Source: Ctenosaura bakeri (lineage: Eukaryota > Chordata > Lepidosauria > Squamata > Iguanidae). Taken from it: 64,000 nucleotides of DNA. The translations under genes and the position numbers were made by a program. Positions within the stretch are counted from its first letter, which is position 1. Each line of letters begins with the position of its first letter. The notes under the pieces were generated by a model. The model searched no databases and was not told where the DNA came from. It saw nothing but the letters and a program-made list of their open reading frames with translations. The stretch is taken from the NCBI GenBank assembly GCA_948474755.1, contig CAOLHI010001286.1, forward strand, positions 712,169 to 776,168, in the 5' to 3' direction. Below, in pieces: positions 32,725-46,035 of this stretch.

Positions 32725-35378
32725 GGACACATCAAACACATTGGACACATTATTGCAGTTTAGAGTCAGAGGTTTCTTTCAGTTTGCTGTTTGCATGAGC
32801 AAGTGGAGAGCTAAAACAAAATATAAGATACTTACTCATGTCTGAATCCACGAGGAAGTAGGGCTATGGAGAAGAATTAATCTCCCTCCGTAGCTCCCAC
32901 ATTGAGAGAAAGCTTGGGCTCATTTTGTTTGTTAATGTATGGCGGATCTCTCACCATGGGAAACAGGGAAAGGAGGCAAGTAGGATAAGTGCAGAGGTTA
33001 ATGTAGAGAGGTGACATAATGTATATATGAAGATGGTAAACATGCATCTATAGCAAGCTTAGAAAATATATCTTTTTTGGACTATAACTCCCAGAATCCA
33101 AGCCAACAAGGCTTGGCAGTCTTCTTTTGCATTTCTGTGCATAAAATTTGTATGCATAAATGTGATAAATGCATAAATCAGTGAATGATTTATTTTGTTC
33201 ATTTTCTCATCTGAACCTCCCTTTTAAGATTCTAGATTTCTGAATTCCTTTGAATTATTTTTAACAAATTAAATATAGCAAATCACATCTATAAAACCAC
33301 AAAGACCCCTCTTATTGATTTGATTTGATTTCTTTTCCCCATCATCACCTTAACAGAAGGAAGGGGACATAGAGGCCTTTAGTCTTAACACCTTACATGA
33401 TCCATAAAAAGAATGGAAATGGTTGAAGTGCATTGAATTGCTGGTTCTCAGACATTGATCCTACAGATGTTTCAGCCACAAACATAGAGAATTCCTGACC
33501 ATTGACTAGGGCAGCTGGGGCTTCTAGAGTGTTGAAGTCAAAAACATCTGGAGGACCAAAGACTGAGCACCAAAGGCTGAGCACAAAGACAAAGCATTCA
33601 TCTACATGGTGAAGCAACAAAAGCCAGAAGGTGACTGTGATTGCCTCTGAAAAACAAGAAGGATAACTTGTGAGATCACTGTAGTCTGGAGTAAAGGCAA
33701 TAATTGTCAGCACAAATTACCATCATGCCAGAAGAACAAGCTTTATTGAGATTTAAATTGTGTGGATCAGTGAGCTCTTTGATATCTTCCTGCATGTTTC
33801 ATGGAAAACAGAATATATTTCACCCAACAATATTTATTGAAAAGAAAATAGACTGAAGAAAAGTACTTGTAGGTTTATGTTTGACAGATGATAATTTCAG
33901 GAGTTGTTGCTTGGGCTGTGTATACGTTGTTGTCATTGTTGTTGTTTGCAAAATGAAAGTATGAATTTGGGGAAAGGGTCAATTCCAATGAGATGCCTTG
34001 AAGGGATGTTCTAAATATTAAATAATGATGTCTTAAAATACTTCCTGTGATGCCCTTGCATAAGAGATTTTATTTAACAACAACAAAAAAATTCCAATTG
34101 GAAATGATCTAACAAAAATCACTTCAGGCAATTCCAAAAGCGTGTTACCTTTGATATGCAAAATCCACTGGAAATTTTGTTTAACTAATTATCTCTTCAA
34201 CTTGCCATATTCTTGGAAGTGATTTTTCTTCCTCCTGAATACACAGTTTAATATTATGAAACACACTGTACAGACTGTAACAACTCCAAAGAATTTTATA
34301 GGCTTTCTCAATATAAAAGCAGGGGGAAAATTGTAAGGGCTGTGGAGCCTGCAATGAAAATCTATTAGCTATAAGAAAACATTAGTGACCTATCTGTTTA
34401 ATTGAGACTAACAAAGCAGCAAGAGATCAATTAGCATATCACTTGACATTCTGTTGGGAAGCAAATATACACACGTATATCAAGGGGTGGCCCTAATGAG
34501 AGATGGAGAAAGAAAATAATAGGAAGGTGGGGGGAAGCTAGGCCAGAAAATAAAAAATGTAGCCTGAAGAAGAAAGTCCAGAGTTGGCCTTGGATATTTA
34601 AGTCTTCAGAGCGGCAAAGTGCATGTTAGGCAATGCATGGCCTGAGATGATTTATTATACTAAATGACTGCTGGATGAATCTGGGAGGTCTTTTTAAAAA
34701 TGAGATGTTATATGTGGCTAAGATGTCAGTTTTTCCTTTAGGAAACTAATAGGTTTTTATAAATTTTACATGAAAAATAGCTATTCTTGGTCAGAAGAGC
34801 AGCCTTATAAGGCATGCAATTACTGCTTCGCCTTGTTCATCTTAACGGATAGCAGTGTATTTTTCAATATATTCAGGGTCTTAGAATATAATTGCAATAT
34901 GATTACAACCAGGTAAAAGCACAGAACAAAGTATCATAGTAGGAGTACTATCTCCTGACCTTTATACCATTTTGCCTTCCAAGTAATTTGAAGTTGTAAA
35001 TGCAGAATGATGTCTCTGTGGTAAGAGACCAGTAGCACTGTGCACTGAGAATTTTTTGGCGTGTGCAATATAGTCTGAGGTTGTTAAAAACTCTTTTGAT
35101 AATGTCTTGGCCTGTGGTTGGCCTCTCTAGCCCTCCTCCCCATTGCTCAGAGAGCTGGATGTGCAAACATTATGTTCCCAGATGCTCGTTTACATTGTGT
35201 AATAACTGCAGTCTCAAGTGAAGATGTGAATGTTCGAATGTGCTGTCACAGACAGAGCTTTTACATCTTTTCAAATACAATACTTTTTCAATGGAGTCAG
35301 TTTATGTGTTCAACTGTGATTCATCAGGTACAGACCAATTAAGTGAAGAGAAAGGTGAACCAGTGCTTATTGGTGAAG
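32725..35378. other. Unassigned stretch with repeat arms
   Basis: A GGACTATAACTCCCAGAATCC segment lies near 33079-33100 and a GTTGAAGTCAAAAACATCTGG arm near 33530-33550, both from the same dispersed palindromic repeat type. The remaining sequence, including the 106-codon minus frame at 33393-33713, is unrecognised. Confidence 0.45.
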
Positions 35379-35726
35379 AAGATGCTTAGCATCTGTTGCT
35401 CCTGATCCTATACTGATTCATCCCAACAGTATTTTAAAGTATTTTTTTGTCAGCTGGTGGTGACTGAGGTTTTGTGATAAATAGTGGGTACTTTACTGAT
35501 AAATATTATTTCATTCTGTTGTTGCTGTTGATCAGAAACTAATTTATATTACCAAAACCTTCCAGATCCTTTTAGTTTAAAATGCTTTCTTCAAATGTTT
35601 CTTAAAATACTTAAGTCACCTTGTTCTTTTCATGACATAGTTTGCCTAAATTTCTTAACTAGTCCAGTAAAATTTCCAGAAAAATAAAAGCATTCCCTGG
35701 CAGCCAGATTGATTGAGAAATGCCTT
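35379..35726 (+). repeat. ~335 bp duplicated segment, copy 1
   Basis: From CATCTGTTGCTCCTGATCC (35390) to GATTGAGAAATGCCTT (35726) this nearly matches 49976-50307 on the same strand, 14.6 kb away. By eye the copies differ by about a dozen substitutions and a few small indels. The 5' boundary in each copy sits on a small stem: here AGATGC-TTA-GCATCT. There is no coding capacity, A/B box, poly(A) tail, TG..CA ends or TIR that I can recognise. Confidence 0.85.
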
Positions 35727-36043
35727 CAGAACGTACTGTGTTATCATATATTACGATAATATGTTAGGGCAGTGCTGCTGAGAATGGTGGTCTGTGAACT
35801 ATTGCATGCCATCAGCTACTGGTCCTTAGAGAGTTTCCAGGAAACTATGCACATTTGATAAATTATATGGGACCGATTCCGGTCAGGATAGAAAAAAAAT
35901 GCCTGTCTGCCACATCAGGGAGCACAGTGTTAGAGCTTTTGTCATTCTGTGGGATTCTGATTGGCTTTGGCTGTTGGCACACAGATGCTTTGAAGCGTTG
36001 TCTCCCATGAAGCAGATCTCCGTGGGTTTTCTGATTAATCAGG

Positions 36044-36248
36044 GGGCTTTTCACACTATACAATTATAGTGCTATGATTCTACTTTAACAGCCAAAGCAA
36101 TGTCCTATGTGATCCTGGAATCTGGATGGGATTTAGAATTCTCAAAGTGCTTTAATGCCTCATCAAACTACAAAGCTACTGGATTTCATAGGATATAGCC
36201 ATAGGTCTTAAAGTGGAATAATAGTCTTATAATTATGAAGTTGGGAGT
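36044..36248. mobile_element. Palindromic MITE, old copy
   Basis: Left motifs CTTTTCACACTATACAATTATAG, TGCTATGATTCTACTTTAACAG and right motifs GTCTTAAAGTGGAATAATAG, TCTTATAATTATGAAG form the outer arms; inner arms around GATCCTGGAATCTGG are decayed. It belongs to the 14163/16486 family. Terminal duplication is not clear. Confidence 0.6.
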
Positions 36249-39200
36249 AATGAAACAGGACTGGGAGACAGCTAGAATGTTGGTGGTGTCAAATGTGGTA
36301 TGAATATGATCAAATATGATCAATAACATGTTCTTGTTCCTTCTCTGCAAAGGTGATAGAAGCAAAGAGACAATACCTGCACTTCCTTGCACCTATTTGA
36401 TGGTTATATGCTGGATGGGGTCATCCAACAGAGTTGTTATGAGTGATTAATGACCTGCTTTGCCTTGGTCAGCAGAGTTTTCTTCAGGAGCCCTCAGCAA
36501 TATGCTGTGATATATTTGCTAGGCAGTTGGAGGATAGATGAAACTCACATCTTAAATTATGCACATTCACATTTTTGATGCCACAAAACAGTGCAGTTTA
36601 TTTCACAAATTTAGTGCACTGCCATGTTACATTCTATCAGTTTAGTTATCAGTTATTGCAGCCTGAGGATGTGGATAAGGTCATGGCACACATTTGCTTG
36701 ATCCTTGTTCTTTGTGTTTTCTTACCACAACTAGAGAGAGATTGACTGTCTGGGCCCAGGAGGTGATCAGTGTGTGTGTGTGTGTGTGAGACTGGACGCC
36801 TTAACAACCACTCCCTGGAGCTTGGTCACTGGTCTCTCATATAGCCTTCTAGGACAAAGCACTTGAGGAGATACTGACTGTGTAGCTACTGTTCCTCTTG
36901 TGTTAAAGTGATTTCAGTCTGGTCTTAAGGTCTGACTTTGGTACAATAATTGATTTGATTGTTCTATTGGATGACCTATGAGGGAGAAAAATATAGATGT
37001 ATGACCCTGTTAATTCTGCTGGATCTCTCATCACTATCAACCATGGTCAGAAACTTGAGGCACAGTAATATAGTGATTTGCTCCTACAGCATTTTCTATG
37101 CTTAAAATAATATTACTGCCCAGAAAATGGTGTTTCTTGGACAGAAAACTCTTTTCTGAAAAATTATCAGATGCAAATTTTGTGCAGAATAAATCTGAGA
37201 ATGTGAAGGTTCTAATCAGTTCAGGATGGACTGAAACATGTTTTTTGATCATTTTAAAAATGTTTTCTAATATTCTTCTCCATCATACTGGGAACACTCC
37301 CCGGCCTGTTGTCACTTAAGCCCTAATTAACCTTTCTGCCAATGAGAAGAGTTCATCTGCTCAGGTTGTTTTGCCAGTGACAGCCTTCATCAGTCTACAA
37401 CTCCAACAGGAAAAAATATAAAACAAAACCACATGTACAAGCAAAAACTTTCATCTGTACTATAAGTTAGTAGATGAAGAGGAGACCAGAAAGACATAAA
37501 GAAAGAACAGAATAAAAGACAAGGCACATAAAACCACCCTCAGGAAGTTAATATATATATATCAATTGTTATGTTTTATTTTTAACAAACTCATATCACG
37601 CCTATGTTCCTGAGTTAGAATGACTCTTTAGTATATTTTATTAGCATGAGAAGTTGATGTTACAGTGAAGATAGTTGAATGCCTTCCAAATTTTACTTCT
37701 GTCTACAAATCATTTGCTCATTATTCATCTTAAGTCTTGAACCCACAAATGTTTATGTTTGTATAGCTGCTTAGAAACCAAGAGAAGTGTCCAAGTGTAT
37801 CTTGAATCTACTTGGTGTAAACTCTTAGCCTTTGCCTCACTATAGTAAAGTGAGTAGTGCCATGAACCTCACATAGTTGACTATAGCTTTTAGTCAAAGG
37901 GCCTTCAAAGTACAGAAGGTGATTCTAAGAGAAATGTGGCCCTATATATCAAAATGTCAGAGGCCACAGCTGATGTCCAGAGATGGTTAATCACTATTTT
38001 CAAAGATGTTAGTATTTATAAAAAAAGATTATACAGGATACTGGCAATAGCTTTTATTCTTTTGGGGAGCACAACCAACTAGGATTGTGTACTTGATAGA
38101 TACTTAAGATAGCCAAACAACATATTCAATATGTTTTTGAAGATTATTTGACATGGACTGAAACTTCTTTTAAAATCCACTCAGTATTAGAGTATTTGTG
38201 CTGACCTGAAAATACTCAGTGCTTCTCCTCAAGAGTTTCAGCAGTATCAGGAAATTTCCTTTTTGATCATTTGCTTAATTAGTGCTTTGATTTGGGGGGG
38301 GGGTTGAAGGAGGCATTTGGTACAATATAAATCAAATTTATGTACTCCTAGCAATAGTCACATTTGAATGGCTGCTATAGTACCATGATATTCTATTAAT
38401 CTCTAATTAGCTAGGATTATTCTTGCAACTGTACACAGAAATGCTACCTTTACTTTCAATCTACTTAATTCGCTGTCAGTGATATTGCCACAAAAACAAA
38501 TCTGATTGGCAGTATCACAGTATGGCATCACCCCATTCACCGTGGGATCCCCAGCTGGCTAGGATCATTTATTGGACTAACTCAGCAGAAAGAGCCAGTA
38601 ATTAAAACAGGAAAAAAGCACCAAAGCATCAGCAGATCATTGAAAACTATGGTAGGAAACATTATTAAAAAGGTTAATATTTTCACGTGATCATCGTTTA
38701 TCTGTTTAGTTCAATCAAGTGGTACTTAGGGACTTCTGTTTCAGCATTTTGACTATGAGGTTCCTCTGGGTTTTTTCCCCCCCTTTTCTTTTTTGCAATG
38801 AGACTGTTTGGAGAGTTCATCTGGCATCTCATCATTTTACTGATGACATCTAGTAGCTGAGGGCTTCCAGGGAGCCAGCTGAAAAGGTGAGATAATCATC
38901 AGCAAAATGAGGGATATGGATCGAGTTAGGAATACTGTTTGTCAGTAAAGCAGCCTAAATTGGAACCAGGGTGCAACTTGTTTTGGATGTTGTACCAGTC
39001 TTCCTGAAAGATCAAGTATGCCTTTTAGGAGTGCTCTTGGATCAGATGCAGTTTCTTGGTCAGATGGCACTAGTGGCCATAAATGCCTTTGTCTAGCTTT
39101 GTCTGATCTCCTAGCTACAGCCTTTCCTGGGGAATTCATGCCCTAACCGTCTCTCATTTAAATTATTTTAATGGACTCAGTGTAGGCTTGCCCAGTATGC

Positions 39201-39390
39201 GGTTAACCTTTTGTTGTAAAATTACAGCTGGCGGAAAATGTGGTGGCTAGACTTTTGTCAGAAATTCACTTTGTAGATTTCATTACAGTGTACTTGCAAA
39301 ACTGGTTTCCAACTTCTTTCTGGGCTTAGTTCAGGGCATTTGTCATGGGTGAAGAGAGTGAGAAAAGGTGAGGCTAAATGAGCACTGGCA

Positions 39391-39480
39391 TGGAGGGAAA
39401 GAAGGAGTAATGAGAGAGAGAGAGATTGGGAGAGAGAAAGAAGTGTATGGGCAGAAGGAAGAAAGAGAAGAGGAGAAGAG
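39391..39480 (+). repeat. GA-rich low-complexity tract
   Basis: About 90 bp of mostly purine sequence with GAGAGAGAGAGA and AGAGAAAGAAG cores. Confidence 0.85.
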
Positions 39481-40133
39481 ATGTGTGTGTATGTGTGTGG
39501 GTTGGAGGGAGGGGCTTTCTAAATGGCTTGTAACCCATACAAACCTGATGACAAGCTGAATAAGTGGGAGGCAGGAGACTGGTGGTGGGATTTCTAAGCT
39601 AGGCGGAACTGGTACAGGTCGAATGGATGGAGGTAGGGAAAGAAAAAAGTGGGGGGAAAGGAAAGAGAGGTTGAGCATGGGATGCAGGAAGGAGAAACAT
39701 GTTTTTAACTTGGGTGAAACCAGGAACTTTCACTAACCATGGGACTACCTGCTCACAGATGAACCTTCCTTTTTGATACATGTCCTTTCTATATGTGTCT
39801 CTCCCCTTCTTTGGATCTCAAATACCCTCCCCAGAAATGTTTGTTAGTGCTGGTCTGTTTAGTTTTATCCACCAGGCCCCCGAACTATTCATTTTCTCAA
39901 GCTTGGAAGAGCACAGATAACTAATTTTTATTGTTTCTTAACTAGTTTCTTTGAAGTTTTGCTTTTTAAATTGTTTTTCTGCTTTGTATAATTGTCCTTG
40001 TGTATTTTATGTTCTATTATATTTTATCAGTGTCTTATAAGCAGGATTATAAATTTCCCTGAAATTAAAATGTAATTTAAATAAATAAATGGTTTTGCTC
40101 TGAGGTCCTGGACGCTAATGTAGTATAAATACC

Positions 40134-40200
40134 AGCGTGTTTACTCAGAAATAAGTGTCTATTCAGGCTTATTCTACTGTAAACATGCTGAAGACTGCAG
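40134..40200. repeat. Palindromic 'gtttactcagaaataag' repeat
   Basis: GCGTGTTTACTCAGAAATAAG and, inverted, GCATGTTTACAGTAGAATAAG form two arms around a TGTCTATTCAGG core. The 57713-57800 copy (TACTCAGATGTAAG) is a clearer relative. This is a short foldback repeat common in lizard-like DNA; the family name is not assigned. Confidence 0.6.
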
Positions 40201-41499
40201 TCTAAATCCATGTGGCCAGAATCTGTTATTTAGTTGCTTATTTTATCAAGGAAGAAGGTACAATAGTGACTAACTCAATTTGTGTTCTGATAGAAAAAGA
40301 GGACAAGTGCAGTCTGCTTAGAGGCATGACGCTTTTTATCTGAGTTCAGTGGCAGGTCAGTTCTTGAATGTCTCTGTAGGTTTTGCAGCAGTCAGCATCA
40401 ACTACTAGAGATTTTATTGGGCTCCTTTTCTTCTAGAGTAATGGGAATGGTTTTTGTATCCAAACCTCTGATTAAATTTTAAAAAAATCTATCCTCATCT
40501 ATCCATGCGTGTTGCAGAGTAGTGGAACTACAGGTGGCGAAATTGGAGGGTATGTGTGTGTGAACACATGTTGGTGTGTTACAATCTAGGCGCTCTTAGA
40601 GGAATTCTCATTATAGCAGAGTTTATTTGAAAAAGAAGTTGAAATTGACTATTGCTTATATGTTACTGCAGCGAAAGACCTTGAAGAAAGGTTGCATACC
40701 AGTCCTTGATTTTGCATATTTAGGGAATTCCACAAAAGAGAGGCAAACCACCAAACAGAACCCCGAACAGTCCTGTGAGCTTCCAGGAAATGTGAACACT
40801 CAGCATCTATAGAATAGGTGCAAGGACAGAGAGAAGAAAATTTTAGATTAAATTTTTTTGGAGGGGGATGTTAAATTTCACACAAAATGCCAAAGATAAA
40901 ATCCTTTGTTCCTCCTGTTTGGTGTTGTTTGGGAGGTATCTGCTATCATAGTAACATCCCAGATTGTTCCATTATTTTCTGTGGGTTTCTGTGAAGCTGT
41001 ATGAACCTGGCAGTTTTCTGAATGGGTGAGAGCGATTAGTTTATGGGATGTTTGAAACACCAGCTAAAATCAGCAACAATGGGGGAATGGACAAAGGAGG
41101 GAAAGAAGCAAAAGTTTTGTGTTTTGTAAAAAGAAAAAAGGGGAGAAATTTTCAAGATCCAAATCTTTAAGGAACGTTGACCACCCCTTCCCTCTATTTC
41201 TTAATATAGACTTAAAGTTTGCCAGGTTTGCTTGCCTCCTGATGATATTCTCCCCACTCTTGCATGGGGTGAATGGCCTTGTGAAAACAGGCATGTGTTT
41301 AGATGTTTAGCCTAGCCTTACTAGAAAATCTTGTTTTCTTCCATGCTATCCTTTCTACCCACTAGAAAAAAAGTAAAATGCTAAGTTTCAGGACAATTCT
41401 GGCATTACTGTATAACCAAACAGGAGGTGTTTGAGGGCTTAGAAGGCACTAATATTGTTTTATAAGCCCCTAACCAATTCCTAGATTTCAGTCCTAGGT

Positions 41500-41640
41500 C
41501 CCTTTCACATCACACAATGATAGCACTGTGCTTCTATTTTAATTGCCATGGCAACTTGCTATGGAATCCTGGGGTTTGGAGTTTGGTGCTGAGGCCTTAG
41601 AACTCTACACTAAACTCATTATTTTGCAGCTCAGTACCTC
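41500..41640. mobile_element. Palindromic MITE, half copy
   Basis: CTAGGTCCCTTTCACATCACAC, GATAGCACTGTGCTTCTATT, TTAATTGCCATGGCAAC and CTATGGAATCCTGGGGTTTG match the left half of the family. Sequence leaves the family pattern near 41625, before the right arm, so only about two thirds remains. Confidence 0.65.
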
Positions 41641-42028
41641 ACCCTGAGAACAATTTTTATAGTGTTAGCAAAATTAATAAACAAATGCACATTGGCTTGT
41701 ATGGTTGCTACTTGTTGAGATGGGGTAAGGAAAAGTATAGAATATTCAGTTGCAATACAGGGAAGACACGTGCTAATTGAGCTCTCATGGACAACAAGTT
41801 TAGCAGGGATTTTTATCCATAGGCATTCTTGTAATATATAAGTCTGCTTCAGAGTGTAGATATATGGCCACCCAGATGTAGCTGAAGTATAACTTGGGTC
41901 ATTCAATATGGTTAGCTAAGCTGGCAAAAATGGAAAGGAGTTGCTGCCCAATATGAAGGACCTCATATTCCACACATATCGCCTACATATCTTGCTCATA
42001 ATGATGGACGTTATTCTAGAAATGTATA

Positions 42029-42503
42029 CAGTTGGCCCTCCACATTCGCTAGTTAGGAGCACAGGACCCTTGTGAAAGTGGGAAAATTGCACATATCAAA
42101 ATGTGTACGTGGGTGTGTTTGTGGGAAGGGTACTGAGGCATGGTGGGGAGAACAGGCATCCAAGGTCCAAACTACGTCAGGGAAAGGAGAGGGCGTAAGC
42201 ATAGTGATCCTGTAGTTCCTCCCTCTGCCTATCTACTTCCTGGGGTATAGGGGGGCATCAGGAGAAGGTTTGTGGTGCTGAGAAATCAGGCTGCAAGCAA
42301 TCCTTAGCTGGCGAGGCAGCAACTGGTGGAGGAGGAGAAGGACCAAGGGCAGTTTTTTAAAGGGCTGTGTGGCCTGATTGGAGCTGCCTAGAGGGGAGGT
42401 CCGGCTGGAAAAGAAACACCTGAGGTGTGTGGGAGGGGGTTGGAGAAACTCACAAATAATCAAATCTGTGAAAGTCAGACCCACAAATGTGGAGGGCCAA
42501 CTG
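42029..42503. mobile_element. Tigger-like TA-flanked element
   Basis: Termini are CAGTTGGCCCTCCACATTCG and, inverted, CAGTTGGCCCTCCACATTTG, identical over the first 18 bases. TA dinucleotides lie exactly outside (42027-42028, 42504-42505). This is a pogo/Tigger-type Tc1/mariner signature. The ~430 bp interior is moderately GC-rich with no transposase frame. The interior is unlike the 4629 element, although the termini match. Confidence 0.8.
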
Positions 42504-43017
42504 TAATTATGTGGATGGCCTCATAACTCTGGAGCCTACTGACATTTTAAAGAGCGTATACCAAGATACCTGAAGAAACTAGGAAGTGTATAGAGTGCTA
42601 TGATATGTGTATCATGTTCAATGGACTAACAATCATTTTACTAGTCCACTTAGTACAATTATTTTCGGCATCATAACTGTTAACTGGTCTTGGTTTGTTT
42701 CTTCTAACCTTTTCAGTTAGTTTCAATTCCACATATTCTGGAAGAGTAACTGGAAGTCATTCCCCATCCCCAACTTCACTGAGGCTACTGCATTGGCAAC
42801 TTCTAGCATTTTAAATGTACTTAGAGGTTTCCTTTTTATCACTCAGTCCATTAATCAACGGTGATAACTAAAGAGGGGATATGTGAAAGCTCAGAAAATG
42901 GAGTTTCCCTTGGAGTGAAGGAATGTGAGAACTGAAAAAAAAGTCTATCTATTTATACTTTCATGGGAATTCACCTAGGAATCCAGTTCTGTAACATGCA
43001 AAACTGAATTGATTTAG
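42504..43017. other. Unassigned spacer
   Basis: Nothing is recognised between the Tigger-like element and the next MITE. Confidence 0.4.
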
Positions 43018-43183
43018 GCCTCTTCTGCACTATACTGTTATAGTGCACTTTCAACATCCTATGGAATCCTGGGGTTTGCAGTTTATGGAGGGGCATTTAG
43101 AATTCTCAGTCGGAGAGCTCTTTGGCCTCAGGAAACTACAAAACTATAATAGCACTATAACAATATAGTGTGGAAATGGTCTC
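43018..43183. mobile_element. Palindromic MITE, shortened
   Basis: Left motifs CTGCACTATACTGTTATAGTGC and CTATGGAATCCTGGGGTTTGCAG, GGGGCATTTAGAATTCTCAG, and right motifs TATAATAGCACTATAACA, TATAGTGTGGAAATGG. The TATTATTCC section of the left arm and the right inner arm (CCCAGGATTCC) are deleted, leaving 166 bp. Confidence 0.7.
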
Positions 43184-43937
43184 AGCAACTCGCTTGGTTG
43201 GGCTAGGTGAGTGAATATTTGTGACACTGATATATATACCACTTTCCTTCTCATCTAGTGCAAGTATCTACATGGTAGATTGCACTGCCTTCCTGCTGCC
43301 CTGTGGTATCGGGATGTGGCAGCGTACACCTAAATCCAGTTGTTAGTTTCTAACAAGTGTAGGAACATAAAACCTGTTGGAAGTCGGTAAGTCGTTAAGT
43401 TCCACTGATTCATTTCATATGTTCTAGTTGTGACTAAACTAATTTATGCCAAAGTGTAGCACATTCTCACAGCTCAATAAACCTCTAAAACAAAAGACAG
43501 CACCAAAATATTGGACTGTTTTTCTCTGAAAGGGAAAACGAAGCATTATTAGTACAGCATGAACTCTCTTGTCTCTTTTTTTAGTGGTGAGATGGGATAG
43601 CAGAATTAAGAAGAGGATAATAGTGGCTTCCATTATTCAGCTCTCCAGAGAGCATCCAGGTAGCCAAAGATGTGGGTGTATGGGACAGAGAGAGTACCAC
43701 GTATATCTGAAAACAACGTGTGCAGGATTAATCTAGGGCTTTAACCACATGAGGCAGGTAAATTGCACTTAGAGTAGGATGATAATGTCTTTGGCTGTGA
43801 CTTACCATGTTACCTCATTCCTCTTCTGTTGTTCTTCTGCTGGAAGACCATTTGGAAAGTGTTTCTTTCACAAAGAAGGTCGTTTATCCATTAGGACAAA
43901 TACTTCTCTTTTTTACACCGAAGTAGGGAACTTTGAC
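43184..43937. other. Unassigned spacer
   Basis: No gene or repeat recognised. Confidence 0.4.
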
Positions 43938-44168
43938 AGCCAGCGTGATGTACTGGTTTCAGCACTGTACTATGACTCTAAAGACCAGAGATCAGGTCAC
44001 TGCTCAGCTGTGGAAACCCATTGGGCAATGTTGAGCAAGTCACATTCTCTCAGCCTTAGAGAAGGGCAAAGGCAGATCTCTTCTAAACAAATCTTGCCAA
44101 GAAGACCCTAAGTTTGGGTCACTTTAGGGTTGCCATAAATCAGAAATGCCATGAAAACACACAACAAC
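43938..44168 (+). mobile_element. (ACA)-tailed tRNA-derived SINE
   Basis: Full-length layout: GACAGCCAGCGTGATGTACTGG head, AAGACCAGAGATCAGGTCACT worn B-box region, GAAACCCATTGGGCAATGTTG, CAAGTCACATTCTCTCAGCC, CAAATCTTGCCAAGAAGACC, GGGTTGCCATAAATCAGAAATG and an ACACAACAACAA tail. It is more diverged than the 4025 copy, with a damaged B box. Confidence 0.85.
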
Positions 44169-46021
44169 AAGGGAACTTTTGCTGCCCTAGATGGCTTTGG
44201 TTTTCTGTTCTTAGAAGCCCCAGTCAGCATTGCTGGTGTTATAGGACTGTGGGAATTATAGTCTCAAAATACAAAAAGGCAGAGATTACTTGATTTGTTT
44301 TATATAACATGTGCCTGTATGTACAATGAACTGTATATACATTGAGTGGGAGTCACTGAAGTCCTTTGGCTGCACACATCTGTTTCCCATGAACTGATTT
44401 CCCAGTCTTCCTTGTGGAGGGTGATATCAGTAGGGGAAATGGAGGAACTTGGATGAAAGAAAGAGACATGCTACAACTTGAGACTTCAGCTATTATCAAC
44501 CAAATGAGAAAATGACAGTGGCCTGAAGTACAGATTATTATATTTATAAAGTAATTGTTAAAAAGTGTGGGAAATTGTCAGTTTAGACTAGAGTACTTGG
44601 ACCAAATCCCTGCAATCTGAGCTAATTATTTCTCCAGTCTTTCTTTTGCTTGAAAGCACAACAAAACACAAGCACTCGTAGCAATATGCAAGGACTTTTT
44701 TTTCATACTTGTTTCATTACATAAACACAGACAGCAATATTGCTTGGGAAGAAATTGCATGTTTTAACAGGCAAAATGTGGATTAGATTTATTCTAATAT
44801 CTATAGCAAATGCACAGACAGAGACAGAAAGGGTCTTGAATGAACTCCCTTGGTTCAGGTGTTTCCACTCTGAGGTTTTCTCACTGCAGAGTTTAATTAG
44901 CTCTTTTCCATGTACACTTGTCAAAAAATGAAGCACACTCATTCCGTTAAAATAGCCTGCATTATTCAAAGTAAGGACATCCTCTTAATCTCATGATTCT
45001 TCTTTTGAGCATTATTACTAAAGTTTTTTTTTAATTCTTGCTTCTCATATTCAGTAGGAGTTTAACTCTCTCTCTTACTCTATATATGTTCTCCTTCTGC
45101 ACTGCATTTGTGAAGATGAATTATTCAAGGTTTCTTCCAGAGTTCTGAAGGTGCTGAACACCGCTCAAGTGTTAATTAATACGATTATTATTAGCTGTAT
45201 GTCATTTACACTGTCTGGAAATCTCTGTTAATAGTGGAGGTCTGTTGAATGCACTGTGCAGCTAAACTGATATGTGCTTCTCAAGCAAGGAGTTCTTTAT
45301 CAAAAACAGAGAAATGCATGCTGGAATTGAATAGATCTATTACCCATGAGCATAAATTTATACCTCGTAAAACAACCAAAACAACATAGCAATATGTTTT
45401 TAATTCTTTAAGCAACCATGGTGTCTGCTAGACCACACATTCTGGATTATCACTTTTTAGTGAAAAGGAACAGAAAAAGGGGAAGAATGGACTTCCTAAT
45501 AAGTCTCTATATTGAGTAGGAAGCAAACGTAAATATCCACCACATAAAAATGACAATGATAGTGCTAGTTGTATTTAGGTTAACAACTCCTAGATTTCAC
45601 AGCAACATGCTGAAAGGTGACATACTTTTCTTGTAACACATTCCGCCTTCATCCCCCACACATATATTTTCATATTCTTACATGAAATAGTAATCACAAT
45701 TGCCGAGTAACTTCACAGTTGAAAACAAGATTGTTCACAGTGAGATATCTCAGTCTGATAAGATAGAATATTATCATTCTGCTCTCTCTGTGTTAGTCTG
45801 CGATGTAGAGGAACTAAAAACCAGGCAGTACCACATGTGTTTGAGCACATGATCACATTTATGCACGTTAATGTGCAGGTTGTACATAATTTCCACATAT
45901 TTTCTAGGGTCTACTTAGTTTTACTTTAAAGTCTCCAGAATAGTTTATCTGGTTCTTTGCCTGCTCATCTCACATAGAGATGCAGATGTGATTTCAAAAA
46001 TTGTAAAACACTGGAGAGCTT
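44169..46021. other. Unassigned stretch
   Basis: A repeat-arm-like GTGGGAATTATAGTCTCAAAATAC lies near 44249-44272. No other element or gene is recognised before the L1. Confidence 0.4.
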
Positions 46022-46035
46022 AGAAAGTTAAAAAG

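Larger units (their letters stand above)
36249..41499. other. Long unassigned stretch
   Basis: A (TG)n run lies at 36770-36788 and a purine-rich GA tract at about 39391-39480. An AT-rich tail ending AATTTAAATAAATAAATGG near 40073-40092 could be a LINE 3' end. No exon, SINE or complete transposon is recognised; the 111-codon minus frame at 39343-39678 is the reverse of the GA tract. Confidence 0.4.

Noticed and set aside
32553..32798. Poly-Asn protein
   Set aside because: The Asn run is the AAT/AAC microsatellite translated; the flanks have no coding signs.
39343..39678. 111-codon Ser/Pro-rich minus frame
   Set aside because: It is the complement of a GA-rich low-complexity tract.
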